Notes under the pieces: generated by a model
The model's input: the letters and a program-made list of their open reading frames with translations, nothing else
Database searches by the model: none
Told to the model about the DNA's origin: nothing
Part shown: positions 32,955 to 41,050 of the stretch, one piece after another
Layout: each line of letters begins with the position of its first letter
How positions within the stretch are numbered: the stretch's first letter is position 1
Position numbers and translations under genes: made by a program
IMG/VR virus record: IMGVR_UViG_3300027736_000069
Coordinates: 1 to 51,605 of that record
Strand: one strand, 5' to 3'
Origin: a virus
DNA: 51,605 nt

Positions 32955-34631
32955 CTAATTGTTTTTTCTAAATGAGTTTATATCTATTCCTGCGTTCTGT
33001 AACACATTAGCAACACCCTCTCCGTTGTTGTTTTGTATATCTTGTGTAGCAGCAGCAGTACCAGCTGATGCCATAACTTGGTTTAACGCTTGTTGTTGAC
33101 CAGCTAATTGAGCTTGTTGTGCTTTTTCCATTCTACTAGTTTCTTCATTTTGTCTAATCTCTTCTTCGGTAATAATCCAATTCCTGTAATCAAAACCTAA
33201 AGAGGTTATTAAAGCCTTAGAATATTCAGACCATTTAAATGTTGCTATAGCTTCTTTTGGTAGGTTTCTAACCATCTCACCCATCTGCACAAGTTTCTGT
33301 AGATTAGAATCTCTTGATAAAGCTTGAAGACCTGTAACAACTTCTACACTAAGTGATCCATCTTCTTCAAAGAATTGATCGTGCATTTCTTGGTCTAACT
33401 CTTCGTTTTCAATCATCAAGAAAATTGTTCTTTTAATAATTGGTTCCATTAATTCTCTAGCAATAGCTGAAAAAGCCCCACCAAGAATTGTTTCTAATTC
33501 AGAACCAATCATTCTAACAGCTGTTGCAGTAACTCTATCACCGCTTGGGATAGAAGAAGCTGTCATCATAAAAGATTGTCCTATCTCTCTTCTCATTGTA
33601 TCTACAGCTAATTGAGCTGCTTGCAGTTGAGGGTTCATAGTTTGACTAGGAGATAAAACATATACATCTTCTTTTCTAGCAGGAACCCAAGATCCGTTTG
33701 CTTGGGTAGAGACATCATCAATCTCTGTTATACCCGCAGGATCTAAACATAACCAAAAGGTTGTAGCTGCTGCCATACCATCTAACAAAGCTTTTGTGTA
33801 TGAATCTAACGATTGTAAGTCACTAAAGATATCCTCACAATGTGATCTACCATAATTTTCACCAGCAATACCATACCACCGTAAGATAGCACATGGTATT
33901 ACTGAGTATTTACCAGAGTTAATATGCTCTCCAGATGCGGTTTCTTTGTTATACTCCCAGTAAGTTTCTTTGTTTTTTAATTGACAATAAAACTTTTCAT
34001 ACCCAGGTTTTTCTTGGTTAAAGGCAGTTAAATTATTCTTATTGTTTTCACCAATCTCATATTCTATATAAATAATTTCTTTAATATCACCATCTACAGC
34101 TCTAGTACAAACATAGTTATCTAATCTTGTTGTAGAGAATTGACCGTCATCTTCTAAATGAATTAGAGAATCACCTAAAACAATCAAAGATTGTATGGCT
34201 TGAAATACAGTTTCTCTTAGGTTGTTTGATGTTAGTTTTCTATAAACTTGAAACGTCATTAAATCTAAGTATGCTTGTATTTCGGGGGTAGGTTCTACAC
34301 CTGACTTAAGAGCTAATTTAAAAAAGGGTGTATCATTAACTGGTAGTAAAGCACTTAGCATTCTACTTGCTAAAGATGTGACACCTCTTGCACCAATACT
34401 AGAATAGGGTTGTGGTAAAGCTTGCTGCTCTGACCAACCTACAGGTGGTAAGAGACTAGGTATGGTTAAAAAAGCACAGTTTCTAGCTCTCATTAACTTA
34501 GATGTACGATTACCATCTAGTCTTAAAAACCTAGCATGTAATTTTTCTTCTGGTGTAGAACTAATAAGCGAAGTACTTTGTGTTTTAGTTTCTAAAACAG
34601 AATTAAAATTTTTTGTTGGTTTTTTTGACAT
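32955..34631 (-). CDS. Portal (head-to-tail connector) protein, T7 gp8-like, 558 aa
   Basis: The N-terminal portion holds the connector signature region: LRLDGNRTSKLMRARNCAF, LTIPSLLPPVGW and SSIGARGVTSLASRMLSALL. The central part includes YTKALLDGMAAAT and the C-terminal portion SFMMTASSIPSGDRVTATA, as in T7-type connectors. A Gln/Ala-rich C-terminal tail follows (QQALNQVMASAGTAAATQ). It forms the dodecameric ring through which DNA is packaged and ejected. Length is typical (T7 gp8 is 536 aa). Confidence 0.93.
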   Translation of the reverse strand: MSKKPTKNFNSVLETKTQSTSLISSTPEEKLHARFLRLDGNRTSKLMRARNCAFLTIPSLLPPVGWSEQQALPQPYSSIGARGVTSLASRMLSALLPVNDTPFFKLALKSGVEPTPEIQAYLDLMTFQVYRKLTSNNLRETVFQAIQSLIVLGDSLIHLEDDGQFSTTRLDNYVCTRAVDGDIKEIIYIEYEIGENNKNNLTAFNQEKPGYEKFYCQLKNKETYWEYNKETASGEHINSGKYSVIPCAILRWYGIAGENYGRSHCEDIFSDLQSLDSYTKALLDGMAAATTFWLCLDPAGITEIDDVSTQANGSWVPARKEDVYVLSPSQTMNPQLQAAQLAVDTMRREIGQSFMMTASSIPSGDRVTATAVRMIGSELETILGGAFSAIARELMEPIIKRTIFLMIENEELDQEMHDQFFEEDGSLSVEVVTGLQALSRDSNLQKLVQMGEMVRNLPKEAIATFKWSEYSKALITSLGFDYRNWIITEEEIRQNEETSRMEKAQQAQLAGQQQALNQVMASAGTAAATQDIQNNNGEGVANVLQNAGIDINSFRKNN

Positions 34632-34649
34632 TGTGTTTTACTTTATTAA

Positions 34650-35099
34650 TTAAATAACACCCATCATGGTAGAGTTAATAGGTACACCCATTGGGAGTTC
34701 TGTTTTAGTAGGGGTTGTTTCAGATCCAACAGCAACATCTGGTGATACATATGTATCAACATTTGTTTTTGTCTCTGTAGACATACCTGAATACATTGAA
34801 CCATAGAAATCTAATGCAGCTGTATTAGATTCTGTTATTGTTCCAGCTCCAGCTGTAGCTTGTGTGCCAGCTTCGGAGTTTGCTGCGTTTTCAGCAAGGG
34901 TAGATAATTGTTGAGCTTCATTAGCTTCTTGCTTAAGACGAACTCTTTCTTGCTTATCTCTAGCAAACCTCTTAGCTTCTTCTTCAGCAGCATAAGCTCT
35001 TCGTTCTTCTTCTTGTTGCTTTTGATAAGCTCGTTCTTCGTCTGTCTTTGCTTTCATTTCAGCAGCTGTCATACCACCATCTATTTTAGGTGCGCCCAT
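34650..35099 (-). CDS. Hypothetical coiled-coil protein, 149 aa
   Basis: The N-terminal half is a highly charged Glu/Lys/Arg/Ala helix (KTDEERAYQKQQEEERRAYA...), a likely coiled coil. The C-terminal half is Thr/Ser/Gly-rich and ends MGVPINSTMMGVI. It lies directly upstream of the portal gene. The ATG at 35099 follows AAAGAAAGAATTAAAA. T7-like marine phages often have small uncharacterised genes here; a head-assembly role is inference. Confidence 0.72.
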   Translation of the reverse strand: MGAPKIDGGMTAAEMKAKTDEERAYQKQQEEERRAYAAEEEAKRFARDKQERVRLKQEANEAQQLSTLAENAANSEAGTQATAGAGTITESNTAALDFYGSMYSGMSTETKTNVDTYVSPDVAVGSETTPTKTELPMGVPINSTMMGVI

Positions 35100-35101
35100 T
35101 T

Positions 35102-35296
35102 TTAATTCTTTCTTTGTTTGTTATATAAAGTACGTAGTTTATTTACTACCTCAAGACATCCCGCATTAAAAGCTAGTTTCTTAACAAACTCTTTAGTGGG
35201 TATTTCAGGATCATATTGAATTTGTTTGTATGCTTTTTCTAAAAACTCTATTAATTGTATGTCTATATAGGGTATTTTTTCACTAGTTGATATCAT
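35102..35296 (-). CDS. Hypothetical small protein upstream of the portal, 64 aa
   Basis: Carries IQLIEFLEKAYKQIQYDP followed by FVKKLAFNAGCLEVVNKLRTL. Its arrangement ('LI.yLe..f......p.....l....G..evv..L') matches a small protein commonly found beside the portal gene of marine podophages; function unknown. The ATG overlaps the TGA of the newly recognised 58-residue gene upstream, and the stop lies two bases before the next start. Confidence 0.72.
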   Translation of the reverse strand: MISTSEKIPYIDIQLIEFLEKAYKQIQYDPEIPTKEFVKKLAFNAGCLEVVNKLRTLYNKQRKN

Positions 35297-35469
35297 TTAA
35301 GTTGCTTTTCTTTTTCTTTATTATTAATCTTATTAGTTAAATCATCTAATTGATTAGAAAGAGCATCAACTATAGCAAAAAGTTCTTTTACTAAACCCCT
35401 TAAATCCATAGTAGTTGAATCGGCTACACCTAAGTTTAATTTTGTTCTACCTGTAGAATTATGTATCAT
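35293..35469 (-). CDS. Hypothetical small helical protein, 58 aa
   Basis: Reads MIHNSTGRTKLNLGVADSTT, then a leucine-rich helix (LVKELFAIVDALSNQLDDL) and a lysine-rich tail. AAGAGAAAC sits just before the ATG. Its TGA overlaps the following ATG (ATGA), strong support for a real coupled gene despite its short length. The leucine spacing suggests a short coiled coil. Function unknown. Confidence 0.72.
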   Translation of the reverse strand: MIHNSTGRTKLNLGVADSTTMDLRGLVKELFAIVDALSNQLDDLTNKINNKEKEKQLK

Positions 35470-35478
35470 TAGTTTCTC

Positions 35479-35706
35479 TTAAAATATATTGTTTCTTAAT
35501 ACTGAATTTTCAACACTATCAAGCATAAAGTTATTCATTGTTGTTGTCTCTATTTGAGCAACATAATTAAGGTAACTACCAATTGGTAGTCTTTGGTTGT
35601 ATAAAGGACCACCAGTTTCATATTTATTTTGGGAAGGAATTCTTCTTGCTAAAGGTATTGACATAGGTGTGTAAGCTTGAGCGAAAACGTTTGGGTTGTG
35701 TTCCAT
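35479..35706 (-). CDS. Hypothetical small protein, 75 aa
   Basis: Begins MEHNPNVFAQAYTPMSIPLA and contains YETGGPLYNQRLP, echoing GGPLYPG in the protein at 28755-29072. The ATG is preceded by AAAGAAATAAAAT. No known domain. Small size and position in a run of microgenes before the head module suggest a virion- or assembly-related peptide, without direct evidence. Confidence 0.65.
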   Translation of the reverse strand: MEHNPNVFAQAYTPMSIPLARRIPSQNKYETGGPLYNQRLPIGSYLNYVAQIETTTMNNFMLDSVENSVLRNNIF

Positions 35707-35768
35707 ATTTTATTTCTTTGTTTGTTATTCTACGATATAATCGTTGTTTGATGTGCTAGTAAACTTCT

Positions 35769-36083
35769 CTAAGAGACGGAAGGATTGTCACTCCATTCAT
35801 ATGGATAAGGTTCGTATACAATAGGGGGTCCTGGTAGGCGTGGAAATTGTTGGGGTAATACAGGCTTGCGTGGAGGTCCTAGATTTTCTGGATCTGGAAA
35901 CCATTCGTGAAAGGTTTCATCGCCTCGCTCTCCAGTCTCTGGATCACTCCAATGATGTCCCTCGCCACCACTCCAACTGCGTGTAGACTTAGGCGTTGGT
36001 GTTCCAGACCTTAGGGTAGTAGGCGTTGGTGTTGCAGTCAAATTGTTACCAGTTCTTAAAAAAAATCTTGTTTTATTTTGCAT
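35769..36083 (-). CDS. Hypothetical Pro/Thr-rich small protein, 104 aa
   Basis: The start at 36083 (MQNKTRFFLRTGNNLTATPT...) is chosen because AAAGAAAGAAAAAC lies directly before it; earlier in-frame codons overlap the neighbouring gene. The N-terminus has a TPTPTT/TPTPKS repeat. The middle reads WSGGEGHHWSDPETGERG and the C-terminus is Pro/Tyr-rich (PRLPGPPIVYEPYPYEW). It is probably extended and unstructured. Function unknown. Confidence 0.65.
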   Translation of the reverse strand: MQNKTRFFLRTGNNLTATPTPTTLRSGTPTPKSTRSWSGGEGHHWSDPETGERGDETFHEWFPDPENLGPPRKPVLPQQFPRLPGPPIVYEPYPYEWSDNPSVS

Positions 36084-36111
36084 TGTTTTTCTTTCTTTTG
36101 TAAACTTCCAC

Positions 36112-36300
36112 TCAATAATCCCAGTCTGGACCGTACCTACTGGGGCTGGGGGTGATCGCCCATGGATCAGGCTTAGGTGGTGGTGGAGGAGGTTGTATTG
36201 GTTTAGGTCGGATTGGGACCATAAAAATTTGACCATTTAAGTAAAGTGGAACCCAAGTGGTTCCTAATTCATATTGTATAGGAGGTGGTGTGTATGACAT
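36112..36300 (-). CDS. Hypothetical polyproline small protein, 62 aa
   Basis: Reads MSYTPPPIQYELGTTWVPLY, then a hydrophobic strand (LNGQIFMVPI) and a run of six prolines before a Pro/Trp/Tyr-rich end. A clear AAAGAAAGAAAGAAAAAC leader precedes the ATG. Like its neighbours it is probably disordered apart from one strand. Function unknown. Confidence 0.65.
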   Translation of the reverse strand: MSYTPPPIQYELGTTWVPLYLNGQIFMVPIRPKPIQPPPPPPKPDPWAITPSPSRYGPDWDY

Positions 36301-36324
36301 AGTTTTTCTTTCTTTCTTTTAATA

Positions 36325-36621
36325 TTAAGATTGAGAATTAGCTTGTCTACGTCTCTGATCCATCTCATTACTCCAAATCTTTCTTTCTCCGTCTTGTATT
36401 TGTCTAATCCGTTCATACTCGGTTGTCCACGTATTTGTCTTAGAATCCCACCAGAGAGGGTTTCTTGGATCTGGAGGACCAACAAAGTCTGGTCCATTCT
36501 CCCTATTCCAACGGTCTCTCCATTGTAAAATAATAGGTAAGCCAAAGGGATTATTATGAAAGTCTGCTGGGAAAACTTCTTCTGTATTCAATACTGGTTT
36601 TGTTTGATCTCGTTCTGCCAT
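36325..36621 (-). CDS. Hypothetical Trp/Arg-rich small protein, 98 aa
   Basis: The ATG at 36621 (MAERDQTKPVLNTEEVFPAD...) follows AAAGAAAGGAAAAATACT. The longer upstream frame overlaps the 42-residue gene and is rejected as a start. Rich in Trp, Arg, Asp and Pro (WRDRWNRENGPDFVGPPDP, WWDSKTNTW). No recognised domain. Confidence 0.65.
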   Translation of the reverse strand: MAERDQTKPVLNTEEVFPADFHNNPFGLPIILQWRDRWNRENGPDFVGPPDPRNPLWWDSKTNTWTTEYERIRQIQDGERKIWSNEMDQRRRQANSQS

Positions 36622-36637
36622 AGTATTTTTCCTTTCT

Positions 36638-36766
36638 TTATCTTTTTGGGGCTGGGTTACCAGTACTACCAGTAGAGCTTTGTGTTTTATAACGCTTAGA
36701 TCTAGTGGCTGTTTGCATTGTTGGATTGTAAGTTGAAGTTCTTTTTGTTGTTGTTTTCTTTGCCAT
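36638..36766 (-). CDS. Hypothetical basic microprotein, 42 aa
   Basis: Reads MAKKTTTKRTSTYNPTMQTA followed by a Lys/Arg/Ser/Thr/Gly-rich end (...NPAPKR). GAGAATCAATC precedes the ATG, and its stop lies within the leader of the next gene. The lysine/threonine bias suggests a nucleic-acid-binding or disordered peptide. Support is position, leader and gap-filling between RNR and the next gene; no homology was recognised. Confidence 0.5.
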   Translation of the reverse strand: MAKKTTTKRTSTYNPTMQTATRSKRYKTQSSTGSTGNPAPKR

Positions 36767-36790
36767 GATTGATTCTCTTTTTGAAAAGGT

Positions 36791-38707
36791 TTATAAAATC
36801 TCACAACCACCAGCTGAACAAGCGGGTGTGTGGGTTGATGTTGTTGTATCTATTAATTCATACTCTACTAACTTATTAAAGTTTATTTTAGGTTTAGGAA
36901 AAAGATTATATGTACGTGCATCAATAGATTCAAAAGGTGCTTGTGCATATATATGATCTGACTTTGGTAGAAAAGCTATACCGCTTATCTTTTCAAAGTT
37001 TTCCCAAACCCAATTACCAACAGCAAGAAATTCATTATCAGAATAGGAAACAGTAATACTTGGTTTATGATGACAATAAAACTGTTGATAGTCTAACCAA
37101 AGTTGTAAGTGTTCTAATGCACCTAAACTTTCTTGGGTAATAGAACCACTTGTTGCTTTTTGAGGGAACGTTAATACAGCTGTTGCTAGTGGATTAATAA
37201 CACAATCCTCACAAACAATACCTTGATCTTTTAACATAGGATACAAGGGATCTTTCTTATCTAATCTTACACGACGTAGGTAATATTCAGAATGTCTTGG
37301 ATGTAAACCACTAGCTGAATCAACCAAACAACTTGTTGTTCCTTCTGGTTTAATACATGTTATAGATTTACTAGGCTCAATACCTAGTTTAAATGACCAA
37401 GTTAAATTGGTATACTCAGCGGTTTCTTTTAACACTTCTAGTGTATACTTAAGCTTTGCTCGTCCTTCTTTACCAGACATTAAGGAGTTATCAAATATAC
37501 CTGTCATTGAAACACCTAACAAACGTTCTTCCTTACAATTTTTTTCCCAATTTTTTCGTAAATAAGGAAAGTTTGTAAACATACTCTGTACTGTACCAAT
37601 TATAGTTGCTTGCTCAATTTTTCTATTTAATGTTTCTATTGTATCTTCTTTACGAACAACAACAGTACTGAGATTGCAGAACTGCATGGGTCTCAGGATT
37701 ATTTCTGAACAAGGGTTAGTACCAAACTCATATGATGTATTTCTATTGGACATAGTAGCTATATCTGTCATAGCTTTTCGATTACATATACCACGCTCAC
37801 CACTATGGGAGTTATATAAATCTGTCCACTCTTCCATAAACTGCCCCATTGAGGGTCTATCTTCGTAGATTGCTGAGTTGTTTGCCAATGAGCGGTGAGA
37901 AGAAGCTTCCCACCAAGCACCTGACTTACAGGTAGCCATCTCACGGTTACTTAGATCGCTTAAGGAGATCATAGCAGACCTACGTACACCCCCCACAATG
38001 ACAGATTGTGCTATTTTACAGCATATATCATGGCATTCAAGAGCAGATAGGTGTCTTCCTTTGGCTTTATAAAAGGATTGAGTAACATATCTAAACACTT
38101 CTTCTAGGGGAGCAGGACCACTAGCTCTACCACCAAATGTTTTGAGTTTCTCTCCCGCCCCTCTAACCAAAGAAACATCCCACTTAGGATGAACCCCATT
38201 ATACAGGTTGTTAATAAGGTCTTTTAAAGAGTTACACCACCCTTCCCTAGAATCCTCTACTATTAGTACTACATCAAAATCTTTTGATATACTACTTGGA
38301 ACTAATGGAAGTTTTGTAATACATCTATTTTCAACAGAGTAACCAACCCCTGTACCGCACATAAGGATATACATTAACTCACTAAATGAATCAACACAAT
38401 CTATATCCATATAAGCGCAGTTATACAAAGCTGTGTTGTCTTTATCCAACGCTTTACCAGCTGTCATAAGACCTCTCATGGAAGGTAAAACCTCCATATT
38501 TAATATGGCAGTTTTGATGTCAGGTCTTGTTAATAATAAACTGGACTTGTTTGTGAAATAATTCCACCACCTATCTACTGTTTCTTCCCATGTTTCTCTT
38601 CTATTCTCAGAAGAAATCCATCTACTATATCTACTTATAGCTATAAATTCTTGGAAGGTTGATGTTGTTATAGGACTTTGTGATTGAGTTGTAGGAATGT
38701 TATACAT
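36791..38707 (-). CDS. nrdJ: Class II (adenosylcobalamin-dependent) ribonucleotide reductase, monomeric type, 638 aa
   Basis: Converts ribonucleotides to deoxyribonucleotides using a B12-derived radical, independent of oxygen. Key residues are visible: LYNCAY (Cys97) and MQFCNLS (Cys344), the active-site redox pair; NPCSEI (Cys333, Glu335), the thiyl-radical cysteine loop; and a C-terminal CSAGGC (Cys630, Cys635) relay pair spaced as in the Lactobacillus RTPR. CGTGVGYSVE is also typical. At 638 residues it is shorter than RTPR (about 739). It stands at the end of the DNA-metabolism block and requires host cobalamin. Confidence 0.93.
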   Translation of the reverse strand: MYNIPTTQSQSPITTSTFQEFIAISRYSRWISSENRRETWEETVDRWWNYFTNKSSLLLTRPDIKTAILNMEVLPSMRGLMTAGKALDKDNTALYNCAYMDIDCVDSFSELMYILMCGTGVGYSVENRCITKLPLVPSSISKDFDVVLIVEDSREGWCNSLKDLINNLYNGVHPKWDVSLVRGAGEKLKTFGGRASGPAPLEEVFRYVTQSFYKAKGRHLSALECHDICCKIAQSVIVGGVRRSAMISLSDLSNREMATCKSGAWWEASSHRSLANNSAIYEDRPSMGQFMEEWTDLYNSHSGERGICNRKAMTDIATMSNRNTSYEFGTNPCSEIILRPMQFCNLSTVVVRKEDTIETLNRKIEQATIIGTVQSMFTNFPYLRKNWEKNCKEERLLGVSMTGIFDNSLMSGKEGRAKLKYTLEVLKETAEYTNLTWSFKLGIEPSKSITCIKPEGTTSCLVDSASGLHPRHSEYYLRRVRLDKKDPLYPMLKDQGIVCEDCVINPLATAVLTFPQKATSGSITQESLGALEHLQLWLDYQQFYCHHKPSITVSYSDNEFLAVGNWVWENFEKISGIAFLPKSDHIYAQAPFESIDARTYNLFPKPKINFNKLVEYELIDTTTSTHTPACSAGGCEIL

Positions 38708-38741
38708 TAAAAAACTTTCGTATAGTTATTATTAGCCCCAA

Positions 38742-39479
38742 CTAAAGGGTTGGTAACCATAAATTAGGTGATGAGGAAACAGAATCATACTCTCCAGCAC
38801 GGAGAATACGAACACATTGAGCCATCTTAACGGCGTAATCATACCCATAATTACACCCATTAACATCCAAAGCTAATTCATAGGTAGCCAATACAGCATT
38901 CGTCCAATTTTCAGGAGCTGTTGACCCCAATATCTTAGCTGCTTTAGCTGGTCCACATCTCCAAATTCCTGGAACATTGTCTGTTGTATCTCCTGATAAC
39001 CACTGTGAATGGAAGTTATACTCCGCTGTTCTAGCGTCTAATAAAATAGACTGTTCTTCTTTCATAGGATTCCAATGCCATCCTCTAACAGATCGTAGGT
39101 CTTTATCTATAGTAACAGCAATAGCCTCATAATTACTAGCCATCATACCCATGATATCGTCTGCTTCTATGTTAGAATATCTTAAACAATTAGTTGCAGA
39201 TACTAATTCTATAGCGTAAGACAAACAGTCAGGGGGTACATGAGCTGAAGAATCTCTATGTCTTTTATAGGGATCCCATACTTTTCTTCTGAAATTATTA
39301 TTTCTATCACAAGATAAAGCAATATAAACTTTATCACAATCGGTAGGTGTCCACGTTTTTATGTCGTGTTCAATCCTAGAAGGTAGATATTCTATACCTT
39401 CTGTCTCTGCCCAATACGCAGCTTTATAAGCTATTATATCACCATCTAACACACATGTTGTTGGTTTCTTCTCAATCAT
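38742..39479 (-). CDS. 5'-3' exonuclease (FEN/T7 gp6-like), 245 aa
   Basis: Contains the metal-binding motifs of flap-type 5'-3' exonucleases: VLDGDIIAYKAA near the N-terminus, NIEADDIMG in the middle, VTIDKDLR, and a helix-hairpin-helix region introduced by WLSGDTTDNVPG. T7 gp6 and T5 D15 act in primer removal and host DNA degradation. The ATG overlaps the stop of the kinase-like gene. The stop straddles a repeated AGTTGGGGCTA motif found after two other genes. Confidence 0.9.
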   Translation of the reverse strand: MIEKKPTTCVLDGDIIAYKAAYWAETEGIEYLPSRIEHDIKTWTPTDCDKVYIALSCDRNNNFRRKVWDPYKRHRDSSAHVPPDCLSYAIELVSATNCLRYSNIEADDIMGMMASNYEAIAVTIDKDLRSVRGWHWNPMKEEQSILLDARTAEYNFHSQWLSGDTTDNVPGIWRCGPAKAAKILGSTAPENWTNAVLATYELALDVNGCNYGYDYAVKMAQCVRILRAGEYDSVSSSPNLWLPTL

Positions 39480-40260
39480 TTTCTTCCTCTTCTTCTTCTA
39501 TCCACGAAGGATTATTTGACGTACCAAATTTCTGATCAAACTCATCTATTAACTTCTTAACTTGTGTTGTAAAATCCTCATTGAACCCTATAGATTCTAA
39601 TCCACCTCTCCTTGCTAGACACACAGGACAAACACACCTAAGAACTTCGCTGTGTATATCTTGAGCACCTATAAGGATTTCTGGAAATAATTTTTTTACA
39701 TTTTTTACAAAATCAAGTAGTGTTTTATTATTTTTAAGATTGTAATGAAACAACTCACAATAGTTTTTGTTACCATCTTCAATACTATTGGCAAGAGATT
39801 CTGATTCGTGTGAACGCCACGAAGCATTCTGTTCTATTATTGTTCTAGTACCATGTGAAATAAATATTTGTAATGCTTCTTTTCTTCTTCCGTATACAAC
39901 CTCATTCATGTATCGACAATCATCAACTATAACAACTTTCTCATGCCAGTTTTTAACATCTGTTTCTAGGTTAATAACATCTTGTACTTTTATTTCTTCA
40001 AGTTTTCTATCTAACAACTTAACCCAATAATCACCATCTTCTTTTCGTTTAGAAGAACCTAACTTTTGACAAGCTTCTCTATACTCATTAGAGTTAGATT
40101 CTTTTGTCATACCTGTTGTTCTTTCTACCTCTTCTTTTAATATACTAGCAAAGGTAATGTACACAGGAGAGAAACCTTTATTATAAAAACATTCACCTAA
40201 TATTTTAGCTAGAGTTGTTTTACCAACCCTAGCTTTACCGCCTATCATAATTAACATCAT
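39472..40260 (-). CDS. Deoxynucleoside monophosphate kinase-like P-loop protein, 262 aa
   Basis: The N-terminal MMLIMIGGKARVGKTTLAKI contains a Walker A loop (GKARVGKT). VVIVDDCRYMNEV resembles the Walker B/'DDvR..nE' segment of phage dNMP kinases (T4 gp1 type), and a LID-like SHGTRTIIEQNASWRSHESE follows. A Cys-rich stretch CVCPVCLARRGG suggests an extra metal site. The C-terminus is a run of glutamates (EEEEEEND). It overlaps both neighbours. It would feed dNDPs to replication together with RNR. The substrate is inferred. Confidence 0.75.
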   Translation of the reverse strand: MMLIMIGGKARVGKTTLAKILGECFYNKGFSPVYITFASILKEEVERTTGMTKESNSNEYREACQKLGSSKRKEDGDYWVKLLDRKLEEIKVQDVINLETDVKNWHEKVVIVDDCRYMNEVVYGRRKEALQIFISHGTRTIIEQNASWRSHESESLANSIEDGNKNYCELFHYNLKNNKTLLDFVKNVKKLFPEILIGAQDIHSEVLRCVCPVCLARRGGLESIGFNEDFTTQVKKLIDEFDQKFGTSNNPSWIEEEEEEND

Positions 40261-40711
40261 TTAAATATCTCCATAATTGTTTTGGTGAAAAGTAACGTGG
40301 AATATTTACATCATAGTTCTTTAGAAAATCTGATATAAAAGTACTACACGTTACTGGTGTTGCTACTAGATGAGAAAGATTTACATACCTCAACAATTGA
40401 TACCTGATTAACGACCAATGATCTGATGGTGGGTAAGATGTTACCCATTCATGTTCTTTGTTTGTTAATTCAAGAGTACCAATAGAAAATTCTTTGTAAG
40501 GGTATTCCCCATAAAATTTCTTGTTTAGCCCCAACCTTAGAATACTTGGACTTGCTCCATCCATTGTTAAGAATACTAATCTATGCGATTTAAAGACCAA
40601 CTCTAAATGAACATGAGTATGGTTTGTAAACTGCATTAAACTTATTACAAACCTACGCCATCCTTGAAGTTTGTAAGAGTTATAAAAACAAATCTTTGTT
40701 TCAACTTTCAT
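40235..40711 (-). CDS. Permuted NlpC/P60 (YiiX-like) cysteine hydrolase candidate, 158 aa
   Basis: Shows a His-containing strand (THVHLELVF) before a Cys-containing helix (VTCSTFISDFLKNY) and an ending PRYFSPKQLWRYL. This is the order expected for circularly permuted NlpC/P60-type papain-like proteins. Members cleave amide bonds in cell-wall peptides, lipids or proteins. Lying among DNA-metabolism genes rather than with the lysis cassette, its role here is unclear; it is one of the few hydrolase candidates in a genome with no obvious endolysin. Family call by motif order only. Confidence 0.55.
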   Translation of the reverse strand: MKVETKICFYNSYKLQGWRRFVISLMQFTNHTHVHLELVFKSHRLVFLTMDGASPSILRLGLNKKFYGEYPYKEFSIGTLELTNKEHEWVTSYPPSDHWSLIRYQLLRYVNLSHLVATPVTCSTFISDFLKNYDVNIPRYFSPKQLWRYLNDVNYDRR

Positions 40712-41039
40712 AAAAGATTATTAACCCCAAGTAAACAGCTAATGAGTGTTCAACTCTAGCTCCATCTGATTTCTCCCAACCATGTAACATAACAAGAGCA
40801 TCTGATTTTAATATAAGAGAGAGGTCTCTTCTCATACATTCTTTTAGATGATCTTTACCATCAAGTGATACACTTGTACCAATAAAACCTTCATCTTCAT
40901 CCTCCTTGGCAGGGTTGTAAACAATACCAATAGCTGGATTCTTTTCCCATTTAGCAGCAGCTGTATGAAATGCTGGAAAATTGTGATGGGGATACCCTCT
41001 CATAGGTCCTGCAATATATAAAGCTAATTTTTCTGTCAT
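40701..41039 (-). CDS. DUF4406 / nucleoside 2-deoxyribosyltransferase-like protein, 112 aa
   Basis: The start at 41039 (MTEKLALYIAGPMRGYPHHN) follows AAGGAATAATTAT. The YIAGPMRG motif with downstream FHTAAAKW and the closing GARVEHSLAVYLGL segment are the hallmarks of DUF4406, related to nucleoside 2-deoxyribosyltransferases. It may salvage or modify nucleotides for phage DNA synthesis. Its position between DNA polymerase and nucleotide kinase agrees. The reaction has not been shown for the family in general. Confidence 0.82.
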   Translation of the reverse strand: MTEKLALYIAGPMRGYPHHNFPAFHTAAAKWEKNPAIGIVYNPAKEDEDEGFIGTSVSLDGKDHLKECMRRDLSLILKSDALVMLHGWEKSDGARVEHSLAVYLGLIIFYES

Positions 41040-41050
41040 ATAATTATTCC

